The notes: a model not told the origin generated them from the letters alone. Positions 1 to 8,582 are shown, counted from the first letter of the stretch. The stretch is DNA of 64,000 bases from APNM01 sp040361335 (GCF_040361335.1 NZ_APNM01000001.1:124001-188000), one strand, 5' to 3'. Numbers and translations are program-made.

Positions 1-2
1 AT

Positions 3-203
3 AAGCGCGGCCTGCACACCAAGGCTGGCGAGATCACGCTGAAGATGTCCAAGTTGCGTCGTTAGCCGTCGCAGACGGCGACCATCGAGCGCTACCGACG
101 GCATGAGTGCAGCGTCGAGGAGGCGATGATCGAGAGGTATCTAACCGGCGTGTCCGTGCGTCGTATCAAGGACATCGCTGAGGCGTTGTGGGGCACCAGG
201 CGC
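3..203 (+). pseudogene. IS256-family transposase remnant
   Basis: Reading frame 3 translates to KRGLHTKAGEITLKMSKLRR, a stop at 63-65, then PSQTATIERYRRHECSVEEA followed by MIERYLTGVSVRRIKDIAEALWGTR. This matches the conserved N-terminal half of IS256-family (mutator-type) transposases, which bind and move IS DNA. The in-frame TAG and the abrupt loss of similarity near position 203 show a dead fragment. The left end runs off the window. It probably marks the edge or a scar of the accessory region. The family is recognised from memory of its motifs. Confidence 0.8.
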
Positions 204-241
204 TGCCGGGTATCGGGGTCGAGGTCGTCGAGGATGGCCAT
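204..241 (-). pseudogene. 5' stub of a gene cut by the IS remnant
   Basis: An ATG at 241 on the minus strand begins MAILDDLDPDTRQRL. It is preceded by a good ribosome binding site (GGGAGGG, about 250-256) and lies 18 bp after the TetR stop. After about 13-15 codons the frame runs into antisense transposase sequence. This looks like the start of a second gene of the TetR operon whose remainder was lost at the IS256 junction. The stub is too short to name a family. Confidence 0.5.
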
Positions 242-258
242 GAGCGTTCCCTCCCGGT

Positions 259-900
259 TCAGCCGGTCGCGCGGCGGATGTGGGCGCCGCCCGCGCCGGC
301 GTCGTCGAACAGCGGACCGAGCACGGTGTAGAGGATGGGCGTGGTGAGTTGCGCCAGGGTGCGGCCGTGGACGAGTTGGTCGGCCGCGTGCAACGACAGC
401 ACGCCGTGCACCGCGCCCCAGGCCACGTGCACGATGGTCCGCGCGTCGCCGGTGATCCGGCCCTGGTCCACCGCCTGCTGCACCACGTCCACCAGGTAGT
501 CGAAGGCCGTGCGGCGCGCCGTCAGCAGGGCCGGATAGGTGTCCAGCGGCGGTTGGCGCAGCGAGAACATCAGTCGGTATTCGGCGGGATGGTCGTGGAC
601 ATAGCGCATGATCCCGGCATGGATCGAGCGCAGTCGTGCCGCCGGGTCGTGGCCGCCCGGGTCGCTGCCCCGGATCACGTCCGCGAACGCACGGAAGCAG
701 CGCAGCCGCAACTCGGCCATCAGGGCATCCTTGTCCTCGAAGTAGCGGTAGGGCCGGGTATGGCTGGTCCCCAGCGCCTCGGCGAGGCGCCGGAAGGTCA
801 CCGCCTCCTGGCCGTGTTCGCGGTACAGCTCGAGCGCGGCGTCGCACAGGCGTTCGCGGGTGCGGGCCTCTTCGGTCTCGGTCAGCGGGGCGCGGGGCAT
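259..900 (-). CDS. TetR/AcrR-family transcriptional repressor
   Basis: 213 aa. The N-terminal helix-turn-helix is clear: residues about 8-55 run from TEEARTRERL through FRRLAEALGTSHTRPYRYF to the FEDKDALMAEL end typical of TetR. The C-terminal ligand-binding part resembles the TetR_C WHG group. Such proteins repress adjacent genes until a small hydrophobic ligand binds. The start at 900 lies directly beside an AT-rich block with two perfect palindromes (905-917 and 919-931), its likely autoregulatory operator. It is divergent from the lipase gene at 1077, so it may control that gene too, although the operator is closer to its own start. Its former partner gene downstream is broken. Confidence 0.9.
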   Translation of the reverse strand: MPRAPLTETEEARTRERLCDAALELYREHGQEAVTFRRLAEALGTSHTRPYRYFEDKDALMAELRLRCFRAFADVIRGSDPGGHDPAARLRSIHAGIMRYVHDHPAEYRLMFSLRQPPLDTYPALLTARRTAFDYLVDVVQQAVDQGRITGDARTIVHVAWGAVHGVLSLHAADQLVHGRTLAQLTTPILYTVLGPLFDDAGAGGAHIRRATG

Positions 901-904
901 ATTA

Positions 905-938
905 TTAACGTCGTTAAATTAACAAAGTTAAATTAACG
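905..938. promoter_or_regulatory. Tandem TTAAC palindromes, likely TetR operator
   Basis: TTAACGTCGTTAA (905-917) and TTAACAAAGTTAA (919-931) are both perfect palindromes of 13 bp. A third half-site TTAACG lies at 933-938, so the TTAAC units repeat every 14 bp. The block starts four bases upstream of the TetR start codon and is the only strongly AT-rich stretch there. By analogy with TetR-family autoregulation I infer that this is its binding site. Confidence 0.65.
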
Positions 939-1076
939 AGGCGCTTGTTGCCGCGTCAAGTCGCGGTCCACACCTACGCGACGGTAGGTGATTTTTACTA
1001 TTCCCCGTGCCGGGGACTTACGTAGTATCGAAAGCGTGCGATGACACGCCCGTTACGGGCGACAGGGAGGACAAAG

Positions 1077-3356
1077 ATGCTAAAGGGCATGCGGATTTCT
1101 TTCGCGGCGGTACTCGCCGCCTTGATGGTCACGGCCTGCGACGACAACGGCGACGTGCCGGGGCGCGATTCGGGCACGGCGGTGGTGAGCCTGTTCGCGC
1201 CGGTGGGCGACGCCACGGTGCCGTTCCCGATCGACCTGTTCTTCTCCGACGCGGAGAGCGGCACCGGCCTGACCACGGACACCACGCTCAATATCCCCAA
1301 CTCGGACAGTGTGCCCTTCGTGGCCGCCGCCAACGAGCTGGATGGCTTCTCGACCACGGCCCAGGCCTTCACCGATTTCCTGGGCCCGCCCCTGGATCTC
1401 GCGACCGCGACCGCGGGCGGCATCATCGTGATCAGTTCGGCCGAGGGCATGCTCACGCCCGGCGAGGACTACGAGGTGGTCGCCTCCTCGGTGATCACCA
1501 ACCGGCCGCGGCTGCTGATCCGGCCGCTGCAGCCGCTGGAGCCGGGGACCCGGCATTTCGTGATCGTGACCGATGCCCTGCGCACCGAGAAGGGTCTGGG
1601 TATCGAGCCGAGCAACGAGTTCAGGATCGTCTCCAGCACCGAGCTGGTGGGCTCGGACGCCAACCCGGCGGCGGGGTACTCGGCGGCACAGCAGGTGCAA
1701 CTGGAGACCATACGCACCAGCTTCATGCGCCCGATCTTCAACAACGTGATCGTGCCCAACGGCATCGATCCGGATTCCGTGATCCTGGCCTGGAGCTTCA
1801 CCACCCAGTCGATCGCCGATTCGCTGGAGCGTCTGGCCGACAACGCGCCGGCGGTGTCGCCGCAGTTGCGGGCGGCCGCGTCCGGCCTGTCCACGGGCGA
1901 CCTCGAGCTGGGTCTGCCGGACACGGCGGATATCTTCGTGGGCAGCATCGATCTGCCGTACTACCTGTCCGCGCCCAGCGGCGAGAATCCCACGGCGCCG
2001 TTGTCGGGCTTCTGGCAGTCCGACGGCACGCCGATCGACGGCAACAGCACCCTGCTGGGCGACAGCGGCCCGATTCAGTGCGCGGCGTTCGCGCCTAGCA
2101 CATCCACGACGCACTGCTTCCCGGACCCGGTGCGGCAGAGCACCCAGACCGTGCCCGTGCTGATCACCGTGCCCAACGCCAACAGCATGGCCGGCGCCAC
2201 CCCGCCGCAGGGCGGCTGGCCGGTGGTGATCTTCCAGCACGGCATCACGCGCAATCGCGCCGATGCCTTCGCGATCGCGCCCACGCTGGCCAATGCGGGC
2301 TTCGTGACCGTGGCCATCGATCTGCCGCTGCACGGCGTGCAGAGCGATTCGCCGCTGTACCAGTCGCTAGGCAGCGTCGAGCGCACCTTCGACCTCGATC
2401 TGGTCGATAACGAGAGCGGTGCACCCGGCCCGGACGGCAATGTCGACGACTCCGGCACGCACTTCGTCAACCTCAGCAGCCTGCTGACCGCGCGCGACAA
2501 TCTGCGTCAGGGCGCGGCCGACCTGGTGCAGCTCGCCAAGGCGCTCGACGGGCCCGGTATCCCTCGTGTCGACGCACAAGGTGGCATCAACATCGCCGAC
2601 GACGGCAATGTCCACTACATCGGCCATTCGCTGGGCGGCATCGTCGGCACCGTGTTCCTGGCCATCAGCGACGATGTGAACGCCGCGACCCTGGCCATGC
2701 CGGGTGGCGGGATCGGCCGCCTGCTGGACGGTTCCGCGGCCTTCGGGCCGGAGATCGCCGCCGGTCTGGCGGCCAGCGGCCTCGATGAAGGCACGGACAA
2801 TTACGAGACCTTCCTGCGCTTCGCCCAGACGCTGATCGACAGTGGCGATCCGGTGAACTACGGCGCGGCGGCGAGTGCCGGTCATCCGCTGCACATGATC
2901 GAAGTCGCGGGGGACCCCAACAGTGGCAACCCGCCGGACCTGGTGGTGCCGAACTACGTGGTGCGTAACATCGCGCCCACCGGCAACGACTGCCCGCTGA
3001 GCGCCGGCTCGGTGGCCTTCCTGGACACCGCCTGCGAGGCCGGACCGCTCTCCGGCACCGATCCGCTGGCGGACGTCATGGGGCTGGCCGAGGCGTCGGT
3101 GGCGCCGCCGTACACCGATAACCCGGCGAACGCCGCCGCGGGCACGGTGGTGCGCTTCGCGGCGGGTACCCACGGCTCGATCCTGAACCCGTCGCCGAGC
3201 CAGGCGGAGCAGGATGCGGGCGTGGATCCGGCCGAGGCGGCCGTCACCACCTGCGAGATGCAGGCGCAGACCGCCGGCTTCCTGGCCATGGCCGCCACCG
3301 GTGTGCTGTCGCCGACCATTGCCCTGGAGTCCTCGGGCTGCGGGAACGATACCTGA
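1077..3356 (+). CDS. VolA/Pla-1-type outer-membrane lipoprotein lipase
   Basis: 759 aa from ATG 1077, chosen because AGGGAGG sits at 1064-1070 and the signal peptide starts here (MLKGMRISFAAVLAALMVTAC). The VTAC lipobox predicts a lipid-anchored protein. The sequence resembles the bacterial lipase N-terminal domain followed by an alpha/beta hydrolase. The nucleophile motif GHSLGG appears in HYIGHSLGGIVGT, and HGITRNR lies before the hydrolase core. Relatives are the Vibrio VolA lysophospholipase and Pla-1/cef extracellular lipases. The likely role is hydrolysis of external lysophospholipids or esters. It could also cleave aryl esters produced by the nearby Baeyer-Villiger enzyme, but nothing shows this directly. 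Confidence 0.85.
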   Translation: MLKGMRISFAAVLAALMVTACDDNGDVPGRDSGTAVVSLFAPVGDATVPFPIDLFFSDAESGTGLTTDTTLNIPNSDSVPFVAAANELDGFSTTAQAFTDFLGPPLDLATATAGGIIVISSAEGMLTPGEDYEVVASSVITNRPRLLIRPLQPLEPGTRHFVIVTDALRTEKGLGIEPSNEFRIVSSTELVGSDANPAAGYSAAQQVQLETIRTSFMRPIFNNVIVPNGIDPDSVILAWSFTTQSIADSLERLADNAPAVSPQLRAAASGLSTGDLELGLPDTADIFVGSIDLPYYLSAPSGENPTAPLSGFWQSDGTPIDGNSTLLGDSGPIQCAAFAPSTSTTHCFPDPVRQSTQTVPVLITVPNANSMAGATPPQGGWPVVIFQHGITRNRADAFAIAPTLANAGFVTVAIDLPLHGVQSDSPLYQSLGSVERTFDLDLVDNESGAPGPDGNVDDSGTHFVNLSSLLTARDNLRQGAADLVQLAKALDGPGIPRVDAQGGINIADDGNVHYIGHSLGGIVGTVFLAISDDVNAATLAMPGGGIGRLLDGSAAFGPEIAAGLAASGLDEGTDNYETFLRFAQTLIDSGDPVNYGAAASAGHPLHMIEVAGDPNSGNPPDLVVPNYVVRNIAPTGNDCPLSAGSVAFLDTACEAGPLSGTDPLADVMGLAEASVAPPYTDNPANAAAGTVVRFAAGTHGSILNPSPSQAEQDAGVDPAEAAVTTCEMQAQTAGFLAMAATGVLSPTIALESSGCGNDT

Positions 3357-3387
3357 TCGACAATCGTCGGATTGACGACTGAAGAAC

Positions 3388-3418
3388 CCGCCCCCGGCAT
3401 GGCCGGGGGCGGTTTTTT
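3388..3418 (+). terminator. Rho-independent terminator of the lipase gene
   Basis: An 11-bp perfect stem (CCGCCCCCGGC at 3388-3398 with GCCGGGGGCGG at 3402-3412) closes a three-base loop. It is followed directly by six T residues (3413-3418). It lies 31 bp after the lipase stop codon. Confidence 0.95.
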
Positions 3419-3441
3419 GTGTCCGGCGAAGTGGCCCCGCG

Positions 3442-3927
3442 TTACCGGCTCTCCAGCAGTCCGCGCTTGAGCAGGCGCCCGCGCAATGCCTCCACCCGCT
3501 CGCGGTTGACCCCGAAGTCGTAGTAGCCGATGCGGGCGCTGGAGCGGACATGGATGAGCCGCGCCTGCCGGTCCAGCAGCAACTCCAGGTCGTCCGTGTA
3601 GACGTGCCAGGGACTGATCACCTCGGCACGCAGGTAATCCGGCCGTCGGTCGACGAGGGTGGTGCGCGGCATCGACGCCACGGCGTCCCGTGCCTCGGCC
3701 CAGGCCGTGTCGGGGTCCATGTCCTCCGCCAGCTCGAAGGGATCGACCCGTCTATCCGGCTCGTCCGCCCGGCTGCTGACGCAGCGCGGCGCGTCCGGAC
3801 AGGGCGTCAGGTCGCCGTCCACCAAGCCGACCCGATGCTCGGTGAGACTGGCGCAGCCCGTGAAGAGTGTCATGGCGCCCAGCAGGCTCCAGCCCGCCAC
3901 ACTCCGGCAAAGAAAGAATCGGTTCAT
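3442..3927 (-). CDS. DUF1499 lipoprotein
   Basis: 161 aa. The signal peptide MNRFFLCRSVAGWSLLGAMTLFTGC ends in a lipobox, so the protein is probably membrane-anchored in the envelope. The mature part carries the DUF1499 hallmarks PCPDAPRCVSS near the start and RSSARIGYYDFGVNRERVEALR near the end. The biochemical function of DUF1499 proteins is unknown. It converges on the lipase gene and is separated from it by the terminator at 3388-3418. Confidence 0.85.
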   Translation of the reverse strand: MNRFFLCRSVAGWSLLGAMTLFTGCASLTEHRVGLVDGDLTPCPDAPRCVSSRADEPDRRVDPFELAEDMDPDTAWAEARDAVASMPRTTLVDRRPDYLRAEVISPWHVYTDDLELLLDRQARLIHVRSSARIGYYDFGVNRERVEALRGRLLKRGLLESR

Positions 3928-3978
3928 CGCATTTTCTCTAGCGGGGGTTACAGCCTGTGCGTGAGTGCTGCGGATCGA

Positions 3979-4300
3979 TTACGTATCGGAGGGTAAACGG
4001 GACGCGTCACGGAGGGTGAAGGTCGTGGCGAAATACTCGGTCAGAAATCCGAGGATGCTTGGATTTTGGTGGCATATGCCGACGGGAAGGGTAGACGGCG
4101 TACACATCCAGCCTGCCGGCGCGGAAGTCGGCATCAGTTCCCCTCGCGATCCGGTCTTTATGTCGTCGTCGATCACGAAATCCGTAGCGGGGCAATGCCT
4201 TGCTCCCCTAGATCTGCCACGCGGCAAGAGTCGCCATTGTTGCTGTGGATATCGGGACGGGGTCGCATGCTCAGCACCCCGTTAGGTCCTTGCTCCCTGG
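3979..4300 (-). pseudogene. LysR-type regulator C-terminal remnant with frameshifts
   Basis: Switching frames on the minus strand reconstructs the end of a LysR substrate-binding domain. The pieces in order are MRPRPDIHSNNGDSCRVADLGEQGIAPL, ATDFVIDDDIKTG, FRAGRLDVYAVYPSRRHMPP and PSILGFLTEYFATTFTL. Each matches a conserved LysR segment (the NNGD, LPDF, VYPSRRHLPPK and FLDFL motifs), but at least three frame changes separate them and no helix-turn-helix is left. It fills the otherwise gene-free stretch between the DUF1499 gene and the Baeyer-Villiger promoter. Confidence 0.7.
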
Positions 4301-4364
4301 CGGGCGCGGCGGGAAACGCCAAGCCGGACATGGCACTCCGTGGCGAATACAGGCATGGGGATAC

Positions 4365-4435
4365 GTTTGACCAAATCATCAATTGCTGCGCTGCACCTTC
4401 ATTATATCGTGATTTTTTATTTTATCGATAAAAAT
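4365..4435 (+). promoter_or_regulatory. Upstream activator element of the Baeyer-Villiger promoter
   Basis: This 70-bp AT-rich element contains TTTGACCAAATCATCAATTG, then a shared TTCATTATATCGTGATTTT core, and ends in TTTATCGATAAAA. It is nearly identical to 8467-8537, upstream of dmpK. TTGAC at 4368 lies about 112 bp before the GG of the sigma-54 -24 box. The dmpK copy has the same spacing. The likely binders are the XylR/DmpR-type activator (TTGA..TCAA-like part) and the GntR repressor (ATCGAT part). Confidence 0.7.
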
Positions 4436-4478
4436 GGTTGTATAGAATAAATAACAATAAAAACAGAAGGTTACTCTA

Positions 4479-4495
4479 TTGGCACAGTCCGTGCT
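4479..4495 (+). promoter_or_regulatory. Sigma-54 (-24/-12) promoter of the BVMO gene
   Basis: TTGGCACAGTCCGTGCT places GG at 4481-4482 and GC at 4493-4494 with exactly ten bases between them, the RpoN signature (consensus TGGCAC-N5-TTGCW). Activation would need an enhancer-binding protein, and the XylR/DmpR-type gene next door is the obvious candidate. Confidence 0.85.
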
Positions 4496-4637
4496 AATCC
4501 AGGGCTCAGATTAAGAAGCGCGTTTCCTGATCGGAAACGGGAGAGGGTCAAGCACCCAACCCCTGCGGGATGTGCGCAAGCCAGAGAATGGAAAACCGTT
4601 CGATTGGCCACGGCAGGCGAAAAGCAGGAGGAGATCA

Positions 4638-6317
4638 ATGATAGACCGTTTGCAAGGACAAGGCGTCAGCACGGGCACCACTGCCACCGAGACTTATGAC
4701 GTCGTGGTGGTCGGTGCGGGTTTCGCAGGCCTGTATATGTTGCACCGCCTGCGTGATCGGCTCGGCCTGTCGGCACGTGTTATCGAGGCGGCACCCGAGG
4801 TCGGAGGTACATGGTACTGGAACCGGTATCCCGGGGCGCGTTGCGATATTCCTGCGCATCACTACTCCTACGCGTTCTGCCCGGAGCTTGAGCAGGAGTG
4901 GACCTGGAGCGAACGTTTTGCGGCCCAGCCCGAGATTCTCGAGTACTTGAAACACGTCGCCGATCGCTTCGATCTAAGACGCGACATCCAGTTCAATACC
5001 CGGGTGACTTCCGCGGAATTCGACGATGAGGCCAACCAGTGGGTAATCGGCACTGCCGATGGTCAGATGCTGCGCGCGCAATTCTTCGTCTCCGCCGTGG
5101 GCTGCCTGGCGGCGGCCAATATCCCCGAGTTCGAGGGGAGTGACGAATTCGCGGGCGAGACTTACTTCACAGGCCAGTGGCCTCACGACGACGTCGATTT
5201 CACCGGTCGGCGCGTGGGCGTGATAGGGACAGGCGCCACAGCGATCCAGCTGATCCCGATCGTCGCTGAGCAGGCGCGCCATCTGACCGTGTTCCAGCGC
5301 ACGCCGAACTACGCGACGCCGCTGCAGAACCGGCCCATGGACGAGGCTACGGACCGGGAGATCAAGGCCAATTATCGCAATCTGCGCCGTAAGGAGTGGC
5401 AGTCGCTCGTCGGTCAGCCCTATGATCATAGCGTGCAGCCGTCGGCGCTGGCGGTTTCCGAGGAAGAGCGCCGTCAACATTACGAGCAATGCTGGCAGGA
5501 AGGCGGCTTCGCCCTGTGGGTCGGCAGCTATGAGGATATCCTGTTCGACCGGGAGGCCAACGAGACTGCGGCTGAATTCGTCCGCGAGAAGATCCGGGAA
5601 CGGGTGGACGCCCCCGAGATTGCCGAGAAACTGACCCCGAGGGATTATCCCTACGGTGCCAAGCGCCAGCCTTGCGAGACCGGGTATTACGAGACTTTTA
5701 ACCGCGACAACGTGACGCTGGTCGATGTGCGGGAAACGCCGATACGTCGTGTCACTCCCCACGGTATCGCGACCTCGGAGAGGGAACACGAGCTCGATTG
5801 CCTGATTTACGCGACCGGGTTCGATGCCTTCACGGGTGGCCTGTATCGCATGAATATCCGTGGCCGCCGTGGTCTGCGACTGGAAGACCATTGGCAAGCC
5901 GGGCCGCGGACCTATCTGGGTCTGGCCACCCACAACTTTCCGAATATGTTCGTGATCACCGGGCCGTTGAGTCCGTCCGTGTTGTTCAATATGCCGCGCA
6001 GCATCGAGCAGCACTGCGAGTGGATTTCGGGCTGCCTCGCTTACATGCGCGAGCATGGATACGTCACGATCGAGGCTAATCCCGAGCCGGAGGCGCGCTG
6101 GATCGAACACACGCGCGAGGTCGCGGATCAGACGCTATTGCCTCAGGCGAACTCCTGGTACCTCGGTGCCAACGTGCCGGGTAAACCGCGAGTGTTCATG
6201 GTTTACCTCGGCGGTGGCGCCCAGTACAAGTCGATTTGCGATGAGGTCGTGGCGAACGGTTACGAAGGGTTCACCTTTACGCCGGTCGCGCCGAAGGCGC
6301 GTGCCAAAGCCGGCTAA
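4638..6317 (+). CDS. Type I Baeyer-Villiger monooxygenase (flavoprotein)
   Basis: 559 aa from ATG 4638, preceded by AGGAGGAG. A GTG 66 bp upstream is in frame but lacks such a site. Residues 26-31 are the FAD-binding GAGFAG. The BVMO fingerprint follows at about 177-187 (F.G...H, as FTGQWPH). A second Rossmann motif GTGATA for NADPH lies at about 197-202. These enzymes insert oxygen next to a ketone to give an ester or lactone. Length and order resemble cyclohexanone and hydroxyacetophenone monooxygenases, but the substrate is not deducible. It has its own sigma-54 promoter sharing the phenol operon's activator element, so it probably acts upstream of phenol, for example on an aryl ketone. 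Confidence 0.9.
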   Translation: MIDRLQGQGVSTGTTATETYDVVVVGAGFAGLYMLHRLRDRLGLSARVIEAAPEVGGTWYWNRYPGARCDIPAHHYSYAFCPELEQEWTWSERFAAQPEILEYLKHVADRFDLRRDIQFNTRVTSAEFDDEANQWVIGTADGQMLRAQFFVSAVGCLAAANIPEFEGSDEFAGETYFTGQWPHDDVDFTGRRVGVIGTGATAIQLIPIVAEQARHLTVFQRTPNYATPLQNRPMDEATDREIKANYRNLRRKEWQSLVGQPYDHSVQPSALAVSEEERRQHYEQCWQEGGFALWVGSYEDILFDREANETAAEFVREKIRERVDAPEIAEKLTPRDYPYGAKRQPCETGYYETFNRDNVTLVDVRETPIRRVTPHGIATSEREHELDCLIYATGFDAFTGGLYRMNIRGRRGLRLEDHWQAGPRTYLGLATHNFPNMFVITGPLSPSVLFNMPRSIEQHCEWISGCLAYMREHGYVTIEANPEPEARWIEHTREVADQTLLPQANSWYLGANVPGKPRVFMVYLGGGAQYKSICDEVVANGYEGFTFTPVAPKARAKAG

Positions 6318-6392
6318 GGCCAGCGGTTAGCGGCGCCAAAGTAGTCGCCGGTCTTCGGTCCGGGGTCGTGGCGCCGGAGCCGGTAAGAAGGC

Positions 6393-6498
6393 AGTGTCTG
6401 TCCGCTGGCCATGTCCCACCGTGCACTGGTCCGTAGCCAACGCCGCCGTGCGCTCGATCTGGATTGCCCGTGCCCCCAAGGATGGCGGCGGACAGACT
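6393..6498. repeat. Imperfect inverted repeat between convergent genes
   Basis: AGTGTCTGTCCGCTGGCCAT (6393-6412) and ATGGCGGCGGACAGACT (6482-6498) are imperfect inverted copies about 70 bp apart. They lie in the 207-bp gap between the BVMO stop and the regulator stop. They may be a small mobile-element remnant or a loose bidirectional terminator. I see no coding sequence in the gap. Confidence 0.3.
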
Positions 6499-6524
6499 CT
6501 TTTCGGCGAGGTAGTTTCCGACGA

Positions 6525-8228
6525 TCAGCCCCGATGTTTCTTCAGCCGGTAGGCGAGCTGGGGCCGGGTCATGCCAAGGGTCCGGGCCGCTTGGCTGAGG
6601 TTGCCCTGGGCGCGTTCGACCGCTCGTTCAATCAGCCGCGATTCCAGATCTTGTAGGGATTCTGTTTCGCTGAGCAAGCGGTCCACCAGGTCGTGACCAG
6701 TGGTGTCTGGCGTTTCACTGATGGGAACGTTCCCCTGCCCGATGGGATCGGCGGCGCCCGTTTGCGTGGTTGGCACGGCCGCCGCCGACGCGCTCAGGTT
6801 GGGGAATATGTCTTTTATATCGATCTGGTCGCCGTTGCCGACGATGATGATGCCCCGTTCGATCATGTTCTCTAGCTCGCGGATGTTCCCCGGCCAGTCG
6901 TAATTTTTGAGCGCCTCGATGGCGCGGTCCGTGATGCCGGCAATGCGTTTGCCGTGCCGGGCGTTATATTTGTCGAGAAAACGTGCGACCAGGAGAGGGA
7001 TGTCCTCTGCGCGTTCGCGCAGGGGCGGCACGACCACCGGATAGATGTTCAGGCGGTAGTACAGGTCAGCACGGAATCGACCTTCCTGGACAGCTTGGCC
7101 GAGTTCAACGTTGGTTGCCGCGATCAGGCGAACGTCGACCTGTCGGGTGCGGGTGTCACCGAGCCGCTCGAATTCGCCTTCCTGGAGTACCCGCAACAGC
7201 TTCGCCTGGGCAGAGGGGGACAACTCGCCGACCTCGTCGAGGAATAGTGTGCCGCCGTCGGCGCGCTCGAATCGCCCGGGCCGGGACCGCTGGGCGCCCG
7301 TGAAAGCCCCTTTTTCGACGCCGAAGAGTTCCGACTCTATGAGTTCCTCCGGCATGGCGGCGCAGTTCACGGCCACGAAGGGTTTCGAGGCGCGCGGGCT
7401 CAGCTGGTGTACCGCTCTGGCGTACATTTCCTTGCCCACGCCGGTTTCGCCCAGCAGCAGCACGGTAACGAAGCTGTCGGCGGCCTTGTGGATGATCTCG
7501 CCAGTCTCGCGAAAGGCTTGTGAGGTACCGACCATGTCGCCCAGGGTGAATTCGTCGTCCAGGGAATAGCGCAGATGCGCGACCTGATTCTGCAACTCGG
7601 CGATCTGCTCGGCGACGTTTTCGGGCTGGAAGTAGCGTAGATTGTCCTGTATTTCCGGCCCCCAATCCTCGAGAGGTTTGCCCTCGATCTTGCAGCGACT
7701 GTCGCCTTGCCCTACGCACTCGGTCTCGCGAAACACTATGAAGTTGTTCATCAGGGCGCTCGTGTAGCCGGAGGCATAGCCGATCTGGGTCCAGCACACC
7801 GGCGCGTGGTAATGGCCGAATGTCTCGACGTGGACCTCCGCCTCATAGGAGTCTTCCCAGCTGAATTCGCCATAGAAACGCCCCGCGGCGACATCGATGA
7901 CGAAATGGATGGGGGTGACGTTGACGATGCCTTCGAGGGAGTGCAGTTGCGGGCCGAGAGTCATCAGATCCTCGTCGCACGCTTCCGGCATGAGTTCGCG
8001 GACCATCTGGGCGTCTCGTCGGCCCGAGGCATAGCCCATGCGAGTGAGCACGCCGCGTGCACGATCGAGGCCCAGGGTCTCGATCAGCTCCGCACGGAGC
8101 AAGCCCAGGGCGCCGGCATGCAGAAGGACCATGCGCTGGTCCTCTAGCGATATGTGGCCCGAGCGAAAGGAGAGCTTGAACTGGGCGGCGAGCTCCGGTA
8201 ACTCCTCGAAGCTGATACGCGATGGCAT
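6525..8228 (-). CDS. dmpR: XylR/DmpR-type sigma-54 activator of phenol catabolism
   Basis: 567 aa from ATG 8228, with GGAGGAGT just upstream. XylR and DmpR are about 566 and 563 aa. Residues 1-200 form the effector-sensing XylR_N plus V4R part, including GYASGYTSALM and a C..GQGD..C stretch near 171-179. A linker follows, then the AAA+ ATPase with Walker A GETGVGKE (260-267), the sigma-54 contact loop GAFTGA (307-312) and Walker B GGTLFLDEVGEL. A Fis-type helix-turn-helix ends the protein (LSQAARTLGMTRPQLAYRLKKH). In this family phenolic ligands release the ATPase to open RpoN promoters. Targets here should be 4479-4495 and 8583-8598. The symbol is used by family; xylR, aphR or phcR would be equivalent. 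Confidence 0.93.
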   Translation of the reverse strand: MPSRISFEELPELAAQFKLSFRSGHISLEDQRMVLLHAGALGLLRAELIETLGLDRARGVLTRMGYASGRRDAQMVRELMPEACDEDLMTLGPQLHSLEGIVNVTPIHFVIDVAAGRFYGEFSWEDSYEAEVHVETFGHYHAPVCWTQIGYASGYTSALMNNFIVFRETECVGQGDSRCKIEGKPLEDWGPEIQDNLRYFQPENVAEQIAELQNQVAHLRYSLDDEFTLGDMVGTSQAFRETGEIIHKAADSFVTVLLLGETGVGKEMYARAVHQLSPRASKPFVAVNCAAMPEELIESELFGVEKGAFTGAQRSRPGRFERADGGTLFLDEVGELSPSAQAKLLRVLQEGEFERLGDTRTRQVDVRLIAATNVELGQAVQEGRFRADLYYRLNIYPVVVPPLRERAEDIPLLVARFLDKYNARHGKRIAGITDRAIEALKNYDWPGNIRELENMIERGIIIVGNGDQIDIKDIFPNLSASAAAVPTTQTGAADPIGQGNVPISETPDTTGHDLVDRLLSETESLQDLESRLIERAVERAQGNLSQAARTLGMTRPQLAYRLKKHRG

Positions 8229-8466
8229 GGGACTCCTCCGTCCTATGGTCGGCGGCCTCGCCTCAGGTGGCACGGACCGATATCGGTACCGCCTATGCCG
8301 GCGCAAGCGGGCCGCTTGTTTATATGTCTGTACGCACTGGCGGGCGCCCCGGCGCGACAGTCGGCGGTCCGGTATCAGTGCCAGTGCCAGTGTCAAGCGC
8401 CGTTGTCATCCGTTAACTATACCCTCGGCCTTTGCAAGATGCGGCCTAGGCCGGGTGTGCCGATGC

Positions 8467-8537
8467 GTTTGATCAAATCATGAATTGTTGCGATGCATCT
8501 TCATTATATCGTGATTTTAGATTTTATCGATTAAATT
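8467..8537 (+). promoter_or_regulatory. Upstream activator element of the phenol hydroxylase promoter
   Basis: This element contains TTTGATCAAATCATGAATTG, then the TTCATTATATCGTGATTTT core shared with 4365-4435, and ends in TTTTATCGATTAAA. TTGATC begins at 8469, about 114 bp upstream of the sigma-54 GG at 8584. It is the probable binding region for the XylR/DmpR-type activator encoded divergently at 8228. The ATCGAT part is the probable GntR site. Confidence 0.7.
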
Positions 8538-8582
8538 TGATGCGACCGCAGCAATTTTAGTAAAAACAATAGCTTATTATTG

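Noticed and set aside
3965..4285. Plus-strand open frame of 106 codons
   Set aside because: It has no ribosome binding site and no recognisable motif, and it lies antisense to the LysR pseudogene, which explains the sequence.
8229..8396. N-terminal extension of the XylR/DmpR regulator starting MTLALALIP
   Set aside because: The extra 56 residues are arginine-rich and absent from the family. ATG 8228 has GGAGGAGT upstream and gives the expected 567 aa.
8371..8401. Tandem TGGCACTGGCACTG on the minus strand, as a sigma-54 promoter for the regulator gene
   Set aside because: The base pair ten positions after GG is GA, not GC, so the -24/-12 rule fails. The TTGACA next to it suggests a sigma-70 promoter instead, but no convincing -10 is spaced correctly.
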